A stretch of DNA of 64,000 bases. It comes from Algicola sagamiensis DSM 14643 (GTDB lineage Bacteria; Pseudomonadota; Gammaproteobacteria; Enterobacterales; Alteromonadaceae). Below the pieces are notes generated by a model. The model saw only the letters and a program-made list of their open reading frames with translations, was not told where the DNA came from and searched no databases. Each line of letters opens with the position of its first letter. The stretch's first letter is position 1. Positions 47,272 through 58,374 of this stretch are shown piece after piece. The translations under genes were made by a program, and so were the position numbers. The stretch lies in NCBI RefSeq assembly GCF_000374485.1, contig NZ_KB894505.1, positions 21,580-85,579 of the forward strand, written 5' to 3'.

Positions 47272-47730
47272 ATGAATATGAATGAAGCGCTGTCTCAATT
47301 TGGCCATGATATGGGCCTTGGATACATTCGTCTTGATCATAATAATCGCTGTAGTATTTTGATCGATGAGAAGTACATCGTCACTATCGAAGTTGATTCC
47401 ATTCATGAGCAAACCAATTTATATGGCATTGTGGCAAAAGGACCATTTGATGATCGGATCTCATTGTTTGGTTGGCTGCTTGAATCGAATTTTCAAGGTG
47501 AGTTAACAGGAAGAGCCTTCTTATCCCTTGATAAGGAAAATGATCAAGTCCTTCTGTGTCAGCGAGTTGATCACAATGAAATCAGTTATCAACAGTTTGT
47601 GAATTTGCTAGAAAGATACGTCAATTATTACGAACGAGTACTTGAGCAGGTTGATTCTATCCCAAGTGGGTTACCACCTCAGGCATCAATGCAATATGGG
47701 TCAATGCCTGTTGGTATGATCAAAGCGTAA
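47272..47730 (+). CDS. Second class I type III chaperone (CesT-like)
   Basis: ATG 47272, with AGGAAGTAAAA upstream, is preferred; an in-frame GTG at 47035 would add 79 residues unlike the family. The 152-residue protein parallels the chaperone at 30.2 kb: LDHNNRCSILIDEKY, LLESNFQGELTGRAFLSLD, QRVDHNEISYQQFVNLLERYVNYYERVL. It differs in its Pro/Met-rich C-terminus (PPQASMQYGSMP). It is followed by a short cargo-like gene. No other secretion gene is near, so it probably works with the same secretion system as the 30-37 kb cassette. Confidence 0.78.
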   Translation: MNMNEALSQFGHDMGLGYIRLDHNNRCSILIDEKYIVTIEVDSIHEQTNLYGIVAKGPFDDRISLFGWLLESNFQGELTGRAFLSLDKENDQVLLCQRVDHNEISYQQFVNLLERYVNYYERVLEQVDSIPSGLPPQASMQYGSMPVGMIKA

Positions 47731-47740
47731 GGAGTCCGTG

Positions 47741-47986
47741 ATGACTAACCTCAACGTCAACCTGGGATCTGTAACGCATTCTCCCCAAACGGAATCCATT
47801 CAGAATAAATCAGTTGGATTTAAAAATCGAACTGTCCAACTTGCCCCAACACCAGATATTAGTTTACAGCGATTAACAGCAGACTCGGGTCATCGCTCGA
47901 TTAATGATCGGGTACTTGTGCTTGTTCAATCACCTGACATAGGAAAGCAAATCACTGCCAATGTAATGAGCAAGTCCGCGAAGTAG
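47741..47986 (+). CDS. Small putative type III cargo or effector remnant
   Basis: GGAG six bases before ATG 47741 follows the chaperone stop directly. The 81-residue protein opens MTNLNV, identical to the first six residues of the 514-residue putative effector at 30.7 kb, and is otherwise Ser/Gln/Asn-rich with no known motif. It may be an intact small substrate or the surviving N-terminal secretion and chaperone-binding part of a decayed effector. No continuation is seen in other frames downstream. Confidence 0.5.
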   Translation: MTNLNVNLGSVTHSPQTESIQNKSVGFKNRTVQLAPTPDISLQRLTADSGHRSINDRVLVLVQSPDIGKQITANVMSKSAK

Positions 47987-48211
47987 ATGATGGGGCTTTG
48001 GCGCAGGCCAGTACTTTGTCTAATTACTTGAGTTTTAAAACTGGAGTGAATATAGATCAGCTATTCATAGTGATAACTATGTGCAAAGGATATAAATAAT
48101 ATCATGAAAAAAATTTCCATTAAGGAATACTCGTTCAGCAATCATTCAGGTTCGTCTGGTACTATTTTCTGTGAAAAAATATGTGGTCATAAATAGTACT
48201 TAGAGGTCAAA

Positions 48212-48847
48212 GTGAAAAAATCAATTTTAGTGCTCGCATTATTAGCATCATCTTCAACTGTATTCGCCGATCAAGGTGATTGGTTTGCAGGTGTTGGTGT
48301 ATCACAAAACAAGTTTGAAGAAGCAAAAGCACATACAGGTTTTAGCCTTTTTGGTGGATATAACCTGACTGAAAATTGGCAGTTAATTGGCGGTTATAAA
48401 GACCTAGGTAAGGCAGAAAGAGATGGCCTATTGACTGTAAATGGCGATTTTCCATACCGCGGCAGAATTATTCGTAACCCGCAGTTCAAGGATGTTAATC
48501 CGGCTGAGATGTCAGCATTCTTTTTTAAAGGACGTTACAACTTCTCAATTAACGATTCATTTAAGCTGTATGGAGATCTCGGTTATCAGCTAACAACCAT
48601 TGAAGATAAAGATCGTCTGGTTTTAGCTGCATCAACATCAGATAAGCCGTTTTTAATGGCAAAAGAGAAGGATACCTCTGGTGGTTTTATTCTAGGTTTG
48701 GGTGCATCATATGAGTTCATGAAAAACCAGAATGTTAACCTTGGTTTTGAAGTGACGACTGTCCATGCAGAAGAAGCACCAGGTAGTGCCGAGATCGATA
48801 CTTTCACCACAAAAAGTCTCGTTCTTAGCTACGCATACACATTCTAA
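48212..48847 (+). CDS. Outer membrane beta-barrel protein (OmpA/OmpW-like)
   Basis: The start is GTG 48212, with AGAGGT upstream. The 211-residue precursor has a signal peptide (VKKSILVLALLASSSTVFA) and a mature part of alternating strands (WFAGVGVSQN, GFSLFGGYNLTENWQLIGGYK, FKLYGDLGYQL, GGFILGLGASYEF) ending YAYTF, the C-terminal Phe signal. Size suggests an eight-stranded barrel such as an OmpW- or OmpX-like porin. Role unknown. A hairpin terminator lies 53 bases after its stop, just past the S10 promoter. Confidence 0.82.
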   Translation: MKKSILVLALLASSSTVFADQGDWFAGVGVSQNKFEEAKAHTGFSLFGGYNLTENWQLIGGYKDLGKAERDGLLTVNGDFPYRGRIIRNPQFKDVNPAEMSAFFFKGRYNFSINDSFKLYGDLGYQLTTIEDKDRLVLAASTSDKPFLMAKEKDTSGGFILGLGASYEFMKNQNVNLGFEVTTVHAEEAPGSAEIDTFTTKSLVLSYAYTF

Positions 48848-48866
48848 TTTAGGTCACTATACGACC

Positions 48867-48894
48867 TTGCCTTTTACTTAAAAGGCTGTATAAT
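48867..48894 (+). promoter_or_regulatory. S10 operon promoter
   Basis: TTGCCT (48867-48872), 16 bases, then a perfect TATAAT (48889-48894), just after the outer membrane protein gene. It is the strongest promoter upstream of rpsJ. Its start point falls at the base of a terminator-like hairpin. Confidence 0.72.
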
Positions 48895-48899
48895 TCACA

Positions 48900-48928
48900 G
48901 GCCCTGAAGATCTCAGGGCCGCTTTTTT
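48900..48928 (+). terminator. Terminator-like hairpin at the S10 promoter start site
   Basis: An eight-base perfect stem GGCCCTGA / TCAGGGCC with a five-base loop is followed by GC then TTTTTT. It ends transcription from the outer membrane protein gene. For RNA starting at the S10 promoter it would form the very 5' end and should not terminate efficiently, but may protect the transcript. Confidence 0.7.
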
Positions 48929-48929
48929 A

Positions 48930-49387
<458 letters not shown>

Positions 49388-49404
49388 TAGAGAGAGGTTT
49401 GAAG

Positions 49405-50043
49405 ATGGCTATAGGTCTAGTCGGTCGTAAAGTTGGAATGACTCGCATCTTCACCGAAGATGGTGTTTCTATTCCAGTAACCGTTATTGAAGCTACACCG
49501 AATCGTGTAACTCAAATTCGTTCGAACGAAAAAGACGGATACCGTGCCCTTCAAGTAACCACAGGCACAAAAAAGGCTAACCGCGTAAATAAAGCAGACG
49601 CTGGACATTTTGCGAAAGCAGGTGTTGAAGCGGGCCGCGGCTTGTGGGAATTCCGTCTAGTAGACGGCGAAGGCGAAGGTATCGAAGTTGGCGGCGAAGT
49701 AACTGTAGAGTTGTTCGCTGAAACGAAGAAAGTAGACGTTGTCGGTACTTCTAAAGGTAAGGGTTTTGCAGGTGCTGTAAAACGCTGGAACTTCCGTACT
49801 CAAGATGCAACACACGGTAACTCACTATCTCACCGTGCTCCTGGTTCAATTGGCCAATGTCAAACACCAGGTCGCGTATTTAAAGGTAAGAAGATGGCGG
49901 GTCACATGGGTGCAGAACGTGTTACTGTTCAATCACTTGAACTTGTACGCGTTGACGCAGAACGTAACCTACTATTGGTCAAGGGAGCAGTCCCTGGCGC
50001 AATTGGTGGTGACGTTGTTGTTAAAGCTGCAGTTAAAGCATAA
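49405..50043 (+). CDS. rplC: 50S ribosomal protein L3
   Basis: Start ATG 49405 ([16 protein letters not shown]), with GAGAGAGG upstream; an in-frame TTG two codons earlier is not used. 212 residues. The central extension contains [20 protein letters not shown], including the Gln that PrmB methylates in enterics. L3 is an early assembly protein near the peptidyl transferase centre. Confidence 0.98.
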   Translation: MAIGLVGRKVGMTRIFTEDGVSIPVTVIEATPNRVTQIRSNEKDGYRALQVTTGTKKANRVNKADAGHFAKAGVEAGRGLWEFRLVDGEGEGIEVGGEVTVELFAETKKVDVVGTSKGKGFAGAVKRWNFRTQDATHGNSLSHRAPGSIGQCQTPGRVFKGKKMAGHMGAERVTVQSLELVRVDAERNLLLVKGAVPGAIGGDVVVKAAVKA

Positions 50044-50061
50044 CGTCTGAGGAGATAGGTG

Positions 50062-50667
50062 ATGGAATTAACGTTAAAAGACGCGAACAGCGCTCTTGAA
50101 GTTTCCGAAGCTACCTTTGGACGTGAGTTTAACGAAGCACTAGTTCACCAAGTAGTAGTTGCTTATGCAGCAGGTGCTCGTCAGGGTACTCGTGCGCAGA
50201 AAACACGTTCAGAAGTAAGCGGTGGTGGTAAAAAACCTTGGCGTCAAAAAGGTACAGGTCGTGCTCGTGCGGGTACAATCCGTAGCCCAATCTGGCGTAC
50301 TGGTGGTGTGACATTTGCGGCGAAGCCACAAGATCACAGCCAGAAGGTTAACCGTAAAATGTATCGTAACGCAATCAAAAGCATTCTTTCCGAGCTTGTT
50401 CGTCAAGAGCGTTTGATTGTTGTTGAAAAGTTTGGTGTAGAAGCGCCTAAAACAAAAGAACTTGTCGCGAAGCTAAAAGAGCTTGAGCTGAAAGACGTTC
50501 TTATCATTTCTGAAGAAATCGATGAGAATTTGTTCTTAGCATCACGCAACCTATATAAGGTTGACGTTCGTGATGCACAGGGTATCGATCCTGTCAGCCT
50601 CATCGGTTTCGAAAAGGTTCTCGTTACTGCGGGTGCAATTAAGCAAATTGAGGAGATGTTGGCATGA
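50062..50667 (+). CDS. rplD: 50S ribosomal protein L4
   Basis: Start ATG 50062 rather than the adjacent GTG. 201 residues. The long exit-tunnel loop is visible at [21 protein letters not shown]4 is the expected autogenous regulator of this operon through the leader upstream of rpsJ. Its TGA overlaps the rplW ATG. Confidence 0.98.
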   Translation: MELTLKDANSALEVSEATFGREFNEALVHQVVVAYAAGARQGTRAQKTRSEVSGGGKKPWRQKGTGRARAGTIRSPIWRTGGVTFAAKPQDHSQKVNRKMYRNAIKSILSELVRQERLIVVEKFGVEAPKTKELVAKLKELELKDVLIISEEIDENLFLASRNLYKVDVRDAQGIDPVSLIGFEKVLVTAGAIKQIEEMLA

Positions 50668-50966
50668 TCAGCGAAGAACGTTTGCTTAAAGTAATTCTTG
50701 CTCCGCACGTCTCTGAAAAAGCGATGATCGCGAAAGAACTGAACAACACTCTAGTGTTCAAGGTCGCGGTTGACTCTACAAAAGCAGAGATCAAAGCAGC
50801 GATTGAAAAACTGTTCGAAGTCGAAGTAACAGGCGTTCGCACTGTTAATGTTAAGGGTAAAACGAAGCGTCATGGCGCTCGCTTTGGCCGTCGTAAAGAC
50901 TGGAAAAAAGCGTACGTATCCCTTAAAGAAGGCACCGAGCTTGATTTCATTGAAGGCGCAGAGTAA
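50664..50966 (+). CDS. rplW: 50S ribosomal protein L23
   Basis: 100 residues with the typical [14 protein letters not shown] and [23 protein letters not shown] loop. L23 lines the tunnel exit and docks trigger factor and SRP. Its ATG overlaps the rplD stop (ATGA). Confidence 0.98.
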   Translation: MISEERLLKVILAPHVSEKAMIAKELNNTLVFKVAVDSTKAEIKAAIEKLFEVEVTGVRTVNVKGKTKRHGARFGRRKDWKKAYVSLKEGTELDFIEGAE

Positions 50967-50980
50967 GAGGAGTTTATACG

Positions 50981-51805
<825 letters not shown>

Positions 51806-51812
51806 TTAGTGA

Positions 51813-52100
<288 letters not shown>

Positions 52101-52111
52101 GGGGTAAATCA

Positions 52112-52444
52112 ATGGAAGCATTAGCTAAACACAAGTTTGCCCGCACTTCAGCACAAAAAGCACGTTTGGTCGCTGACCAAATCCGTGGTCTATCTGTTGA
52201 TAAAGCACTAGAAATCTTGAACTACAGCCCGAAAAAAGCGGCTACTTTGGTCAAGAAAGTGCTTGATTCTGCAATCGCAAATGCGGAACACAATGAAGGC
52301 GCTGATATCGACGAGTTAAAAGTTGCGAAAATCTTTGTTGACGAAGGTCCAACAATGAAGCGCATCAAACCTCGTGCGAAAGGCCGTGCTGATCGTGTTC
52401 TTAAGCGCACCAGCCACATCACTGTTGTGGTTTCTGATAGCTAG
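52112..52444 (+). CDS. rplV: 50S ribosomal protein L22
   Basis: 110 residues, with [14 protein letters not shown] near the N-terminus and the macrolide-relevant hairpin [18 protein letters not shown] in the tunnel. Identical in length to E. coli L22. Confidence 0.98.
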   Translation: MEALAKHKFARTSAQKARLVADQIRGLSVDKALEILNYSPKKAATLVKKVLDSAIANAEHNEGADIDELKVAKIFVDEGPTMKRIKPRAKGRADRVLKRTSHITVVVSDS

Positions 52445-52455
52445 GAGATTTGACG

Positions 52456-53166
52456 ATGGGACAAAAAGTACATCCTACGGGGATTCGCCTAGGCATCACT
52501 AAACCTTGGGCGGCGACCTGGTACGCAAATTCTAAAGACTATCCTGAGCACCTTCACGGTGACCATCAGGTACGTCAATACCTTACAAAAGCACTTAAGC
52601 ATGCTTCAGTTTCTCGAATCGTGATCGAGCGTCCTGCGAAGAGCATCCGTGTGATCATTCACACTGCTCGCCCAGGTGTCGTGATTGGTAAGAAAGGTGA
52701 AGATGTAGAAAAGCTACGTAAGCACATTACTAAATTGGTTGGCGTTCCTGCGCAAATCAATATTTCTGAAGTACGTAAGCCTGAGCTTGATTCTCAGCTA
52801 GTTGCAGACAGCATCGCGAGCCAATTAGAGCGTCGTGTTATGTTCCGTCGTGCAATGAAGCGCGCAGTTCAAAACGCAATGCGTCTTGGCGCGAAGGGTA
52901 TCAAGGTTGAAGTTTCTGGCCGTCTAGGTGGTGCTGAAATCGCACGTTCTGAGTGGTATCGTGAAGGTCGTGTACCTCTACATACACTTCGTGCTGATAT
53001 CGACTACTCAACGTCTGAAGCATTAACAACTTACGGTATTATCGGTGTTAAAGTTTGGATCTTCAAAGGCGAAGTTCTTGGTGCATTACCATTGAACAAC
53101 GTTGAAGAAAACACGAAGCCAAATAAAAGAGCACCGCGCAAAGCCAAAAAAAGCGCTAAGCAGTAG
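52456..53166 (+). CDS. rpsC: 30S ribosomal protein S3
   Basis: Start ATG 52456 ([13 protein letters not shown]), preceded by AGGAG; an in-frame TTG two codons upstream is rejected. 236 residues with the KH domain [13 protein letters not shown]. Its C-terminus is Lys/Ala-rich. Confidence 0.98.
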   Translation: MGQKVHPTGIRLGITKPWAATWYANSKDYPEHLHGDHQVRQYLTKALKHASVSRIVIERPAKSIRVIIHTARPGVVIGKKGEDVEKLRKHITKLVGVPAQINISEVRKPELDSQLVADSIASQLERRVMFRRAMKRAVQNAMRLGAKGIKVEVSGRLGGAEIARSEWYREGRVPLHTLRADIDYSTSEALTTYGIIGVKVWIFKGEVLGALPLNNVEENTKPNKRAPRKAKKSAKQ

Positions 53167-53177
53167 GAGGCTCACCG

Positions 53178-53591
53178 ATGTTACAACCAAAACGTACTAA
53201 ATTTCGTAAGATGCACAAAGGTCGTAACCGTGGCTTAGCTCAGACGGGTAACAAAGTTAGCTTTGGTACTTTCGGTCTGAAAGCAACTGAGCGCGGTCGT
53301 ATGACAGCACGCCAAATCGAGGCGGCTCGTCGTGCAATGACACGTCACATCAAGCGTCAAGGTAAAATCTGGATCCGCGTATTCCCTGATAAGCCGATTA
53401 CTAACAAACCTCTTGAGGTTCGTATGGGTAAAGGTAAAGGTGGCGTGGAGTACTGGGTTGCACAAATCCAGCCAGGCCGTGTTCTTTACGAGATGGAAGG
53501 GGTTCCAGAAGAATTGGCTCGCGAAGCACTTACGCTAGCGGCAGCTAAACTTCCATTCAAGACAACTTTCGTAACTCGGACGGTGATGTGA
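53178..53591 (+). CDS. rplP: 50S ribosomal protein L16
   Basis: 137 residues, [19 protein letters not shown]..., with [17 protein letters not shown]. The Arg in the central basic region is the usual site of hydroxylation in enterics. The stop overlaps the rpmC start (ATGTGATG). Confidence 0.98.
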   Translation: MLQPKRTKFRKMHKGRNRGLAQTGNKVSFGTFGLKATERGRMTARQIEAARRAMTRHIKRQGKIWIRVFPDKPITNKPLEVRMGKGKGGVEYWVAQIQPGRVLYEMEGVPEELAREALTLAAAKLPFKTTFVTRTVM

Positions 53592-53782
53592 TGAAAGCGA
53601 GCGATCTTAGAGAAAAAAGCGTTGAAGAGCTTAAAGCTGAATTGCTAGATCTTCTTCGTGAGCAGTTCAACCTGCGCATGCAAGCAAGTACTGGTCAGCT
53701 AGCTCAAACACACATGCTTAAGCAAGTACGCCGCGACATCGCGCGCGTGAAAACTGTACTAACTCAGAAGGCAGGTGCGTAA
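53591..53782 (+). CDS. rpmC: 50S ribosomal protein L29
   Basis: Start ATG 53591 within the rplP stop region; a GTG one codon earlier is also in frame. 63 residues, [20 protein letters not shown]. Two long helices as expected. Its TAA shares a base with the rpsQ ATG. Confidence 0.97.
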   Translation: MKASDLREKSVEELKAELLDLLREQFNLRMQASTGQLAQTHMLKQVRRDIARVKTVLTQKAGA

Positions 53783-54033
53783 TGAGCGAGACTATCCGTA
53801 CATTACAAGGCCGTGTAGTCAGCGACAAGATGGACAAGTCCATCACGGTTGCGATTGAGCGTAAAGTGAAGCACCCAATCTACGGGAAATTCATCAAGCG
53901 TACGACTAAGCTACACGCGCATGACGAAAATAACGAGTGCAAAATCGGCGATTTAGTTGCAATCCGCGAGTGTCGTCCATTGTCCAAGACGAAGAACTGG
54001 ACTTTGGTCGAAATCGTTGAGAGCAATGCTTAA
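53782..54033 (+). CDS. rpsQ: 30S ribosomal protein S17
   Basis: 83 residues with [21 protein letters not shown] and [19 protein letters not shown]. It is the last gene of the S10 operon and is followed by a terminator. Confidence 0.98.
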   Translation: MSETIRTLQGRVVSDKMDKSITVAIERKVKHPIYGKFIKRTTKLHAHDENNECKIGDLVAIRECRPLSKTKNWTLVEIVESNA

Positions 54034-54054
54034 TTTACGATTTGATTCGTTTAG

Positions 54055-54084
54055 AAGGCTCCCGTTAGGGGGCCTTTTCTTTTT
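54055..54084 (+). terminator. S10 operon terminator
   Basis: A nine-base stem AAGGCTCCC / GGGGGCCTT (one G-T pair) with loop GTTA and T-rich tail TTCTTTTT lies 21 bases after rpsQ. It separates the S10 operon from the spc operon. Confidence 0.9.
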
Positions 54085-54340
54085 GTGGATTTTTAAAAAT
54101 CTACTAGGCTGATTCGCTTTTGGGATGAAAAAGCCTATTCTGTAAAGTTAGCTTCAATGATGTTCAACCCACCAAAGCTTGGATGAATTTGAAACGTTTT
54201 TCGATTAAATGAAAGGCGGGCTACCACTTTATAGAAATACTTGTTATAATCCACCGCCCATTTTATATGGGGGTAGTTTAAATTTTAAGCAGCAACGGCC
54301 CGGAAGGGTCCTTTTAGCAATAATAAGCGGAGCACTGACA
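54085..54340 (+). promoter_or_regulatory. spc operon promoter and leader
   Basis: An extended -10 TGTTATAAT (TATAAT at 54245-54250) lacks a good -35. Transcripts from it would have an ~85-base leader containing a short GGCCC/GGGTC hairpin with TTTTAG before rplN. The rest of the gap shows no gene; a 44-codon upward extension of the rplN frame is noncoding. Confidence 0.6.
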
Positions 54341-54709
54341 ATGATCCAAATGCAAACGATGCTGGACGTGGCTGATAACAGCGGCGCGCGCAGAGTTCAA
54401 TGTATTAAGGTCTTAGGTGGTTCGCACCGTCGTTACGCGCATGTTGGCGACATCATCAAGATCACAGTGAAGGAAGCAATTCCTCGCGGTAAAGTGAAAA
54501 AAGGTGATGTGCTTAACGCGGTCGTGGTGCGCACTAAGAAAGGCGTTCGTCGTCAGGACGGTTCTTTGATCCGTTTCGATAATAACGCGGCTGTACTGTT
54601 GAACACTCAGCATCAGCCAATCGGTACTCGTATCTTTGGCCCAGTGACGCGTGAACTTCGTACAGAGAAGTTCATGAAAATCGTTTCACTAGCGCCTGAA
54701 GTACTATAA
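54341..54709 (+). CDS. rplN: 50S ribosomal protein L14
   Basis: Start ATG 54341 ([19 protein letters not shown]), preceded by AAGCGGAGCA. 122 residues, standard length, with [18 protein letters not shown]. First gene of the spc operon, after its own promoter. Confidence 0.98.
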   Translation: MIQMQTMLDVADNSGARRVQCIKVLGGSHRRYAHVGDIIKITVKEAIPRGKVKKGDVLNAVVVRTKKGVRRQDGSLIRFDNNAAVLLNTQHQPIGTRIFGPVTRELRTEKFMKIVSLAPEVL

Positions 54710-54721
54710 GGAGAAACGAGT

Positions 54722-55036
54722 ATGGCAGCGAAAATTCGTCGTGATGATGAAGTCATCGTTCTAGCAGGTAAAGACAAAGGTAAGCGCGGTAAAGTGCTCA
54801 AGGTCTTAACTGAAGAAGGACGCATGATTGTCGAAGGCGTGAATATGGTTAAGAAGCATCAGAAGCCTGTTCCTCAAATGAACATTCAAGGCGGCATTGT
54901 TTCTAAAGAAGCACCTATTCAAGCGTCAAATGTAGCGATCCTTAATCCTGAAACGGATAAAGCAGATCGTGTTGGGTTTAAATTTGAAGACGGCAAAAAA
55001 GTTCGCTTCTTCAAATCTAATGGTAAAACAATTTAA
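54722..55036 (+). CDS. rplX: 50S ribosomal protein L24
   Basis: 104 residues with the KOW motif [21 protein letters not shown]24 initiates 50S assembly. Twelve bases follow rplN. Confidence 0.98.
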   Translation: MAAKIRRDDEVIVLAGKDKGKRGKVLKVLTEEGRMIVEGVNMVKKHQKPVPQMNIQGGIVSKEAPIQASNVAILNPETDKADRVGFKFEDGKKVRFFKSNGKTI

Positions 55037-55049
55037 TCTGGAGTAAACG

Positions 55050-55589
55050 ATGGCGAAACTGCATGATTTCTATAAAGAGACTGTGGTTAATGCTCTAGTT
55101 AAAGAACTAGGCTATACCAGTGTCATGCAAGTCCCTCGGATTGAGAAAATCACCCTAAACATGGGTTTGGGTGAAGCTCTTGCAGACAAAAAAGTCATCG
55201 AGCATGCATGTGCTGATCTCGCAGCAATCACAGGTCAAAAACCACTTGTGTGTAATGCTCGTAAGTCTGTTGCTGGTTTTAAAATCCGTGAAGGCTTTCC
55301 AATTGGTGCAAAAGTAACTCTACGCGGCGAGCGTATGTGGGACTTCCTAGAGCGTTTGATCACAATCGCTATCCCACGTATCCGTGACTTCCGTGGCTTG
55401 AACCCGAAATCGTTCGACAGCCGTGGAAACTTTAGCATGGGTGTGCGCGAGCAAATCATCTTCCCTGAAATCGACTATGACAAAGTTGATAAAGTCCGTG
55501 GTCTTGATATCACGATTACGACTTCAGCAGGAACGGATGAAGAAGGTCGTGCTCTGCTAGCTGCTTTTAACTTCCCGTTCAGAAAATAA
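55050..55589 (+). CDS. rplE: 50S ribosomal protein L5
   Basis: 179 residues, with [16 protein letters not shown] and [21 protein letters not shown]5 binds 5S rRNA. In enterics S8 represses the spc mRNA near this start; I did not establish the equivalent structure here. Confidence 0.98.
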   Translation: MAKLHDFYKETVVNALVKELGYTSVMQVPRIEKITLNMGLGEALADKKVIEHACADLAAITGQKPLVCNARKSVAGFKIREGFPIGAKVTLRGERMWDFLERLITIAIPRIRDFRGLNPKSFDSRGNFSMGVREQIIFPEIDYDKVDKVRGLDITITTSAGTDEEGRALLAAFNFPFRK

Positions 55590-55601
55590 GGTCGTAGAGT
55601 T

Positions 55602-55907
55602 ATGGCAAAAGAATCAATGAAGGCGCGTGAAGCTAAGCGTACAAAATTAGTATCTAAGTACACTGAGCAACGTTTAGCGCTTAAAGCTATTATCAGCAAT
55701 CCTGCGACTTCTGACGAAGATCGTTGGGAAGCCGTTTTAAAACTTCAGTCTTTACCTCGTGACTCTAGCCGTGTTCGTCAACGTAATCGTTGTAACATCA
55801 CGGGGCGTCCGCACGGTTATCTTCGTAAGTTCGGTATGAGCCGAATTAAAGTACGTGAAGCGGCTATGCGCGGTGAAATTCCTGGTCTTAAAAAGGCTAG
55901 CTGGTAA
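55602..55907 (+). CDS. rpsN: 30S ribosomal protein S14 (long, zinc-free form)
   Basis: 101 residues with [20 protein letters not shown]. The single Cys shows this is the zinc-independent long S14, not the short CXXC form. Confidence 0.98.
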   Translation: MAKESMKAREAKRTKLVSKYTEQRLALKAIISNPATSDEDRWEAVLKLQSLPRDSSRVRQRNRCNITGRPHGYLRKFGMSRIKVREAAMRGEIPGLKKASW

Positions 55908-55927
55908 GAATCACGGAGTAACGAAAT

Positions 55928-56320
55928 ATGAGCATGCAAGATCCAATTGCGGATATGTTTACACGGATCCGTAACGGACAAGGTGCGAAGAAAGTTGTTG
56001 TTAACATGCCTTCTTCAAAGCTTAAAGTTGCAATCGCTGAAGTTTTAAAAGCGGAAGGTTACATTGCAAACTACACAGTTTCTGGTGACGTAAAGCCTGA
56101 GCTTGATATCGAATTAAAATACTTCGAAGGCAAGCCAGTTATTGAGACTATTGAGCGCGTAAGCCGTCCAGGACTACGTATCTATAAAAAGCGCGATGAG
56201 CTACCTAAAGTAATGGGTGGACTCGGTGTTGCTATCGTCTCTACGTCTAAGGGTTTAATGTCTGATCGTGCAGCACGTACTCAAGGTGTTGGCGGTGAGA
56301 TCGTCGGTTTCGTAGCGTAA
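55928..56320 (+). CDS. rpsH: 30S ribosomal protein S8
   Basis: 130 residues, [17 protein letters not shown] and the C-terminal [16 protein letters not shown]8 is an early 16S-binding protein and the usual feedback regulator of the spc operon. Confidence 0.98.
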   Translation: MSMQDPIADMFTRIRNGQGAKKVVVNMPSSKLKVAIAEVLKAEGYIANYTVSGDVKPELDIELKYFEGKPVIETIERVSRPGLRIYKKRDELPKVMGGLGVAIVSTSKGLMSDRAARTQGVGGEIVGFVA

Positions 56321-56333
56321 TAGGAGTAGGAAT

Positions 56334-56867
56334 ATGTCTCGTGTTGCCAAAGCACCCATTACTGTTCCTGCTGGTGTAGAAGTTACGCTTAACGGCCAGG
56401 ACATTAAAATTAAGGGTAAAAACGGTGAGCTAGCGCTTAACGTGAACCCTGCAGTTGAAGTAGTGTTCGAGGAAAACGTTCTTCGTACTAATCCTCGTGA
56501 AGGCTTCGCAGGTGCAACTGCTCAAGCTGGTACTGCGCGCGCACTAATCAATAACATGGTTACTGGTGCAGCAGAAGGCTTTGAGAAGAAACTTGAGCTT
56601 ATCGGTGTTGGTTACCGTGCTCAGGCAAAGGGTAAGGTTCTTAATCTTACGCTTGGCTTCTCACATCCAGTTGAGTTTGCAATCCCTGAAGGTATCACTA
56701 TTGAAACCCCTAGCCAAACAGAAGTTGTTGTTAAAGGCGCAGATAAACAATTAGTAGGTCAAACAGCCGCTAATATTCGTGCGTACCGTAAGCCTGAGCC
56801 ATACAAAGGTAAAGGTGTGCGTTATTCTGACGAAGTTGTGCGTCGTAAAGAGGCTAAGAAAAAGTAA
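56334..56867 (+). CDS. rplF: 50S ribosomal protein L6
   Basis: 177 residues, with the duplicated fold and the ending [20 protein letters not shown]. Normal spacing of 13 bases from rpsH. Confidence 0.98.
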   Translation: MSRVAKAPITVPAGVEVTLNGQDIKIKGKNGELALNVNPAVEVVFEENVLRTNPREGFAGATAQAGTARALINNMVTGAAEGFEKKLELIGVGYRAQAKGKVLNLTLGFSHPVEFAIPEGITIETPSQTEVVVKGADKQLVGQTAANIRAYRKPEPYKGKGVRYSDEVVRRKEAKKK

Positions 56868-56876
56868 GGTAGTAGG

Positions 56877-57227
56877 ATGGATAAGAAAGCATCTCGTCTA
56901 CGCCGTGCACTACGTACGCGTAGAAAAATCATTGAGTTGGGTGCGAATCGCTTGGTTGTTCACCGTACTCCGCGCCATATTTACGCGCAGCTTGTCGCCC
57001 CTCAAGGCGAAGTGTTAGCAGCTGCTTCAACGGTTGAGAAATCAATCCGTGCAGAAGCTGCAAGCACAGGTAACGTAGACGCTGCGAAATTGGTCGGTAA
57101 AGCGATCGCAGAGCGCGCTGTTGAGAAAGGTATCCAAAAAGTATCTTTCGACCGCAGTGGTTTTAAATATCATGGCCGTGTGAAGGCGCTTGCGGATGCA
57201 GCGCGTGAAGCCGGTCTACAGTTCTAG
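56877..57227 (+). CDS. rplR: 50S ribosomal protein L18
   Basis: 116 residues, [17 protein letters not shown] and [24 protein letters not shown]. Binds 5S rRNA with L5. Confidence 0.98.
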   Translation: MDKKASRLRRALRTRRKIIELGANRLVVHRTPRHIYAQLVAPQGEVLAAASTVEKSIRAEAASTGNVDAAKLVGKAIAERAVEKGIQKVSFDRSGFKYHGRVKALADAAREAGLQF

Positions 57228-57235
57228 GAGCAGTC

Positions 57236-57736
57236 ATGGCTAACGTAGACGCAAAGCAACCAGAATTGGTAGAAAAGCTTATCGCAGTTAACCGTGTATC
57301 GAAGGTTGTTAAAGGTGGTCGTATCTTTAGCTTCACTGCACTAACTGTCGTTGGCGACGGTAACGGTCGTGTAGGTTTCGGTTACGGTAAAGCACGTGAA
57401 GTGCCTGCTGCAATCCAAAAAGCGATGGAAAAAGCTCGTCGCAACATGGTTACTGTAGACTTAAACGGAAACACGCTTCAGCACCCTGTTAAAGGTCGTC
57501 ACGCGGGTTCTCGAGTATACATGCAGCCAGCTTCTGAAGGTACAGGTATCATTGCCGGTGGTGCAATGCGTGCAGTACTCGAAGTTGCAGGTGTGCAGAA
57601 CGTACTTTCCAAGTGCTACGGTTCAACTAACCCAATCAACGTTGTACGTTCAACAATCGACGCTCTAGCGAACATGAAATCGCCAGAGAAAGTCGCTGCG
57701 AAACGTGGTCTTAGCGTTGCAGAGATTTTGGGGTAA
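57236..57736 (+). CDS. rpsE: 30S ribosomal protein S5
   Basis: 166 residues with the double-stranded RNA-binding region [21 protein letters not shown]5 affects decoding accuracy with S4. Nothing unusual. Confidence 0.98.
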   Translation: MANVDAKQPELVEKLIAVNRVSKVVKGGRIFSFTALTVVGDGNGRVGFGYGKAREVPAAIQKAMEKARRNMVTVDLNGNTLQHPVKGRHAGSRVYMQPASEGTGIIAGGAMRAVLEVAGVQNVLSKCYGSTNPINVVRSTIDALANMKSPEKVAAKRGLSVAEILG

Positions 57737-57742
57737 TTCACC

Positions 57743-57925
57743 ATGGCAAAAAAGACAGTTAAAGTAACTCAGACGCGTAGCTCTATCGGCCGCTTGCCGA
57801 AACATAAAGCTACACTTCGTGGTTTAGGACTTCGTCGCATCGGACACACTGTTGAGCTAGAAGATACGCCTTCAGTACGTGGTATGATCAATCAAGTTCA
57901 ATACATGGTTCAAGTGGAGGGGTAA
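57743..57925 (+). CDS. rpmD: 50S ribosomal protein L30
   Basis: 60 residues, [21 protein letters not shown] short ferredoxin-like protein; two bases precede the rplO start. Confidence 0.97.
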   Translation: MAKKTVKVTQTRSSIGRLPKHKATLRGLGLRRIGHTVELEDTPSVRGMINQVQYMVQVEG

Positions 57926-57927
57926 TT

Positions 57928-58362
57928 ATGCATCTTAATACTCTTTCACCTGCAGAAGGTTCTCGTAAAGAGAAGAAGCGTGTTGGTCGCGGTATTGGCT
58001 CTGGTCTTGGTAAGACTGGTGGTCGTGGTCACAAAGGTCAGAAGTCACGTTCTGGCGGCGGCGTTCGCGCGGGCTTCGAAGGTGGTCAGATGCCAATCCA
58101 GCGTCGTCTTCCTAAGTTCGGTTTCACTTCTCGTAAGGGAATGGTAACTGATGAGGTGACGTTGAATGAAATCGCTAAGGTTTCTGGTGATACTGTTGAT
58201 CTTCAAGCTTTACAGGCTGCAGGTCTGGTGAAGAAAAACATGCAATTCGTCAAGGTTGTTAAATCGGGCGAAATCAGTCGTGCTGTGACTGTAAAAGGTC
58301 TACGTGTCACTAAAGGTGCACGTGAAGCGATTGAAGCTGCAGGCGGCAAAGTAGAAGAGTAA
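57928..58362 (+). CDS. rplO: 50S ribosomal protein L15
   Basis: 144 residues with the glycine/arginine-rich N-terminus [20 protein letters not shown], and [17 protein letters not shown]. Same length as in E. coli. Upstream of secY by 12 bases. Confidence 0.98.
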   Translation: MHLNTLSPAEGSRKEKKRVGRGIGSGLGKTGGRGHKGQKSRSGGGVRAGFEGGQMPIQRRLPKFGFTSRKGMVTDEVTLNEIAKVSGDTVDLQALQAAGLVKKNMQFVKVVKSGEISRAVTVKGLRVTKGAREAIEAAGGKVEE

Positions 58363-58374
58363 GGATAGACCATT

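Noticed and set aside
54209..54340. A 44-residue extension of L14
   Set aside because: It covers the spc promoter and leader; L14 has the standard length from ATG 54341.
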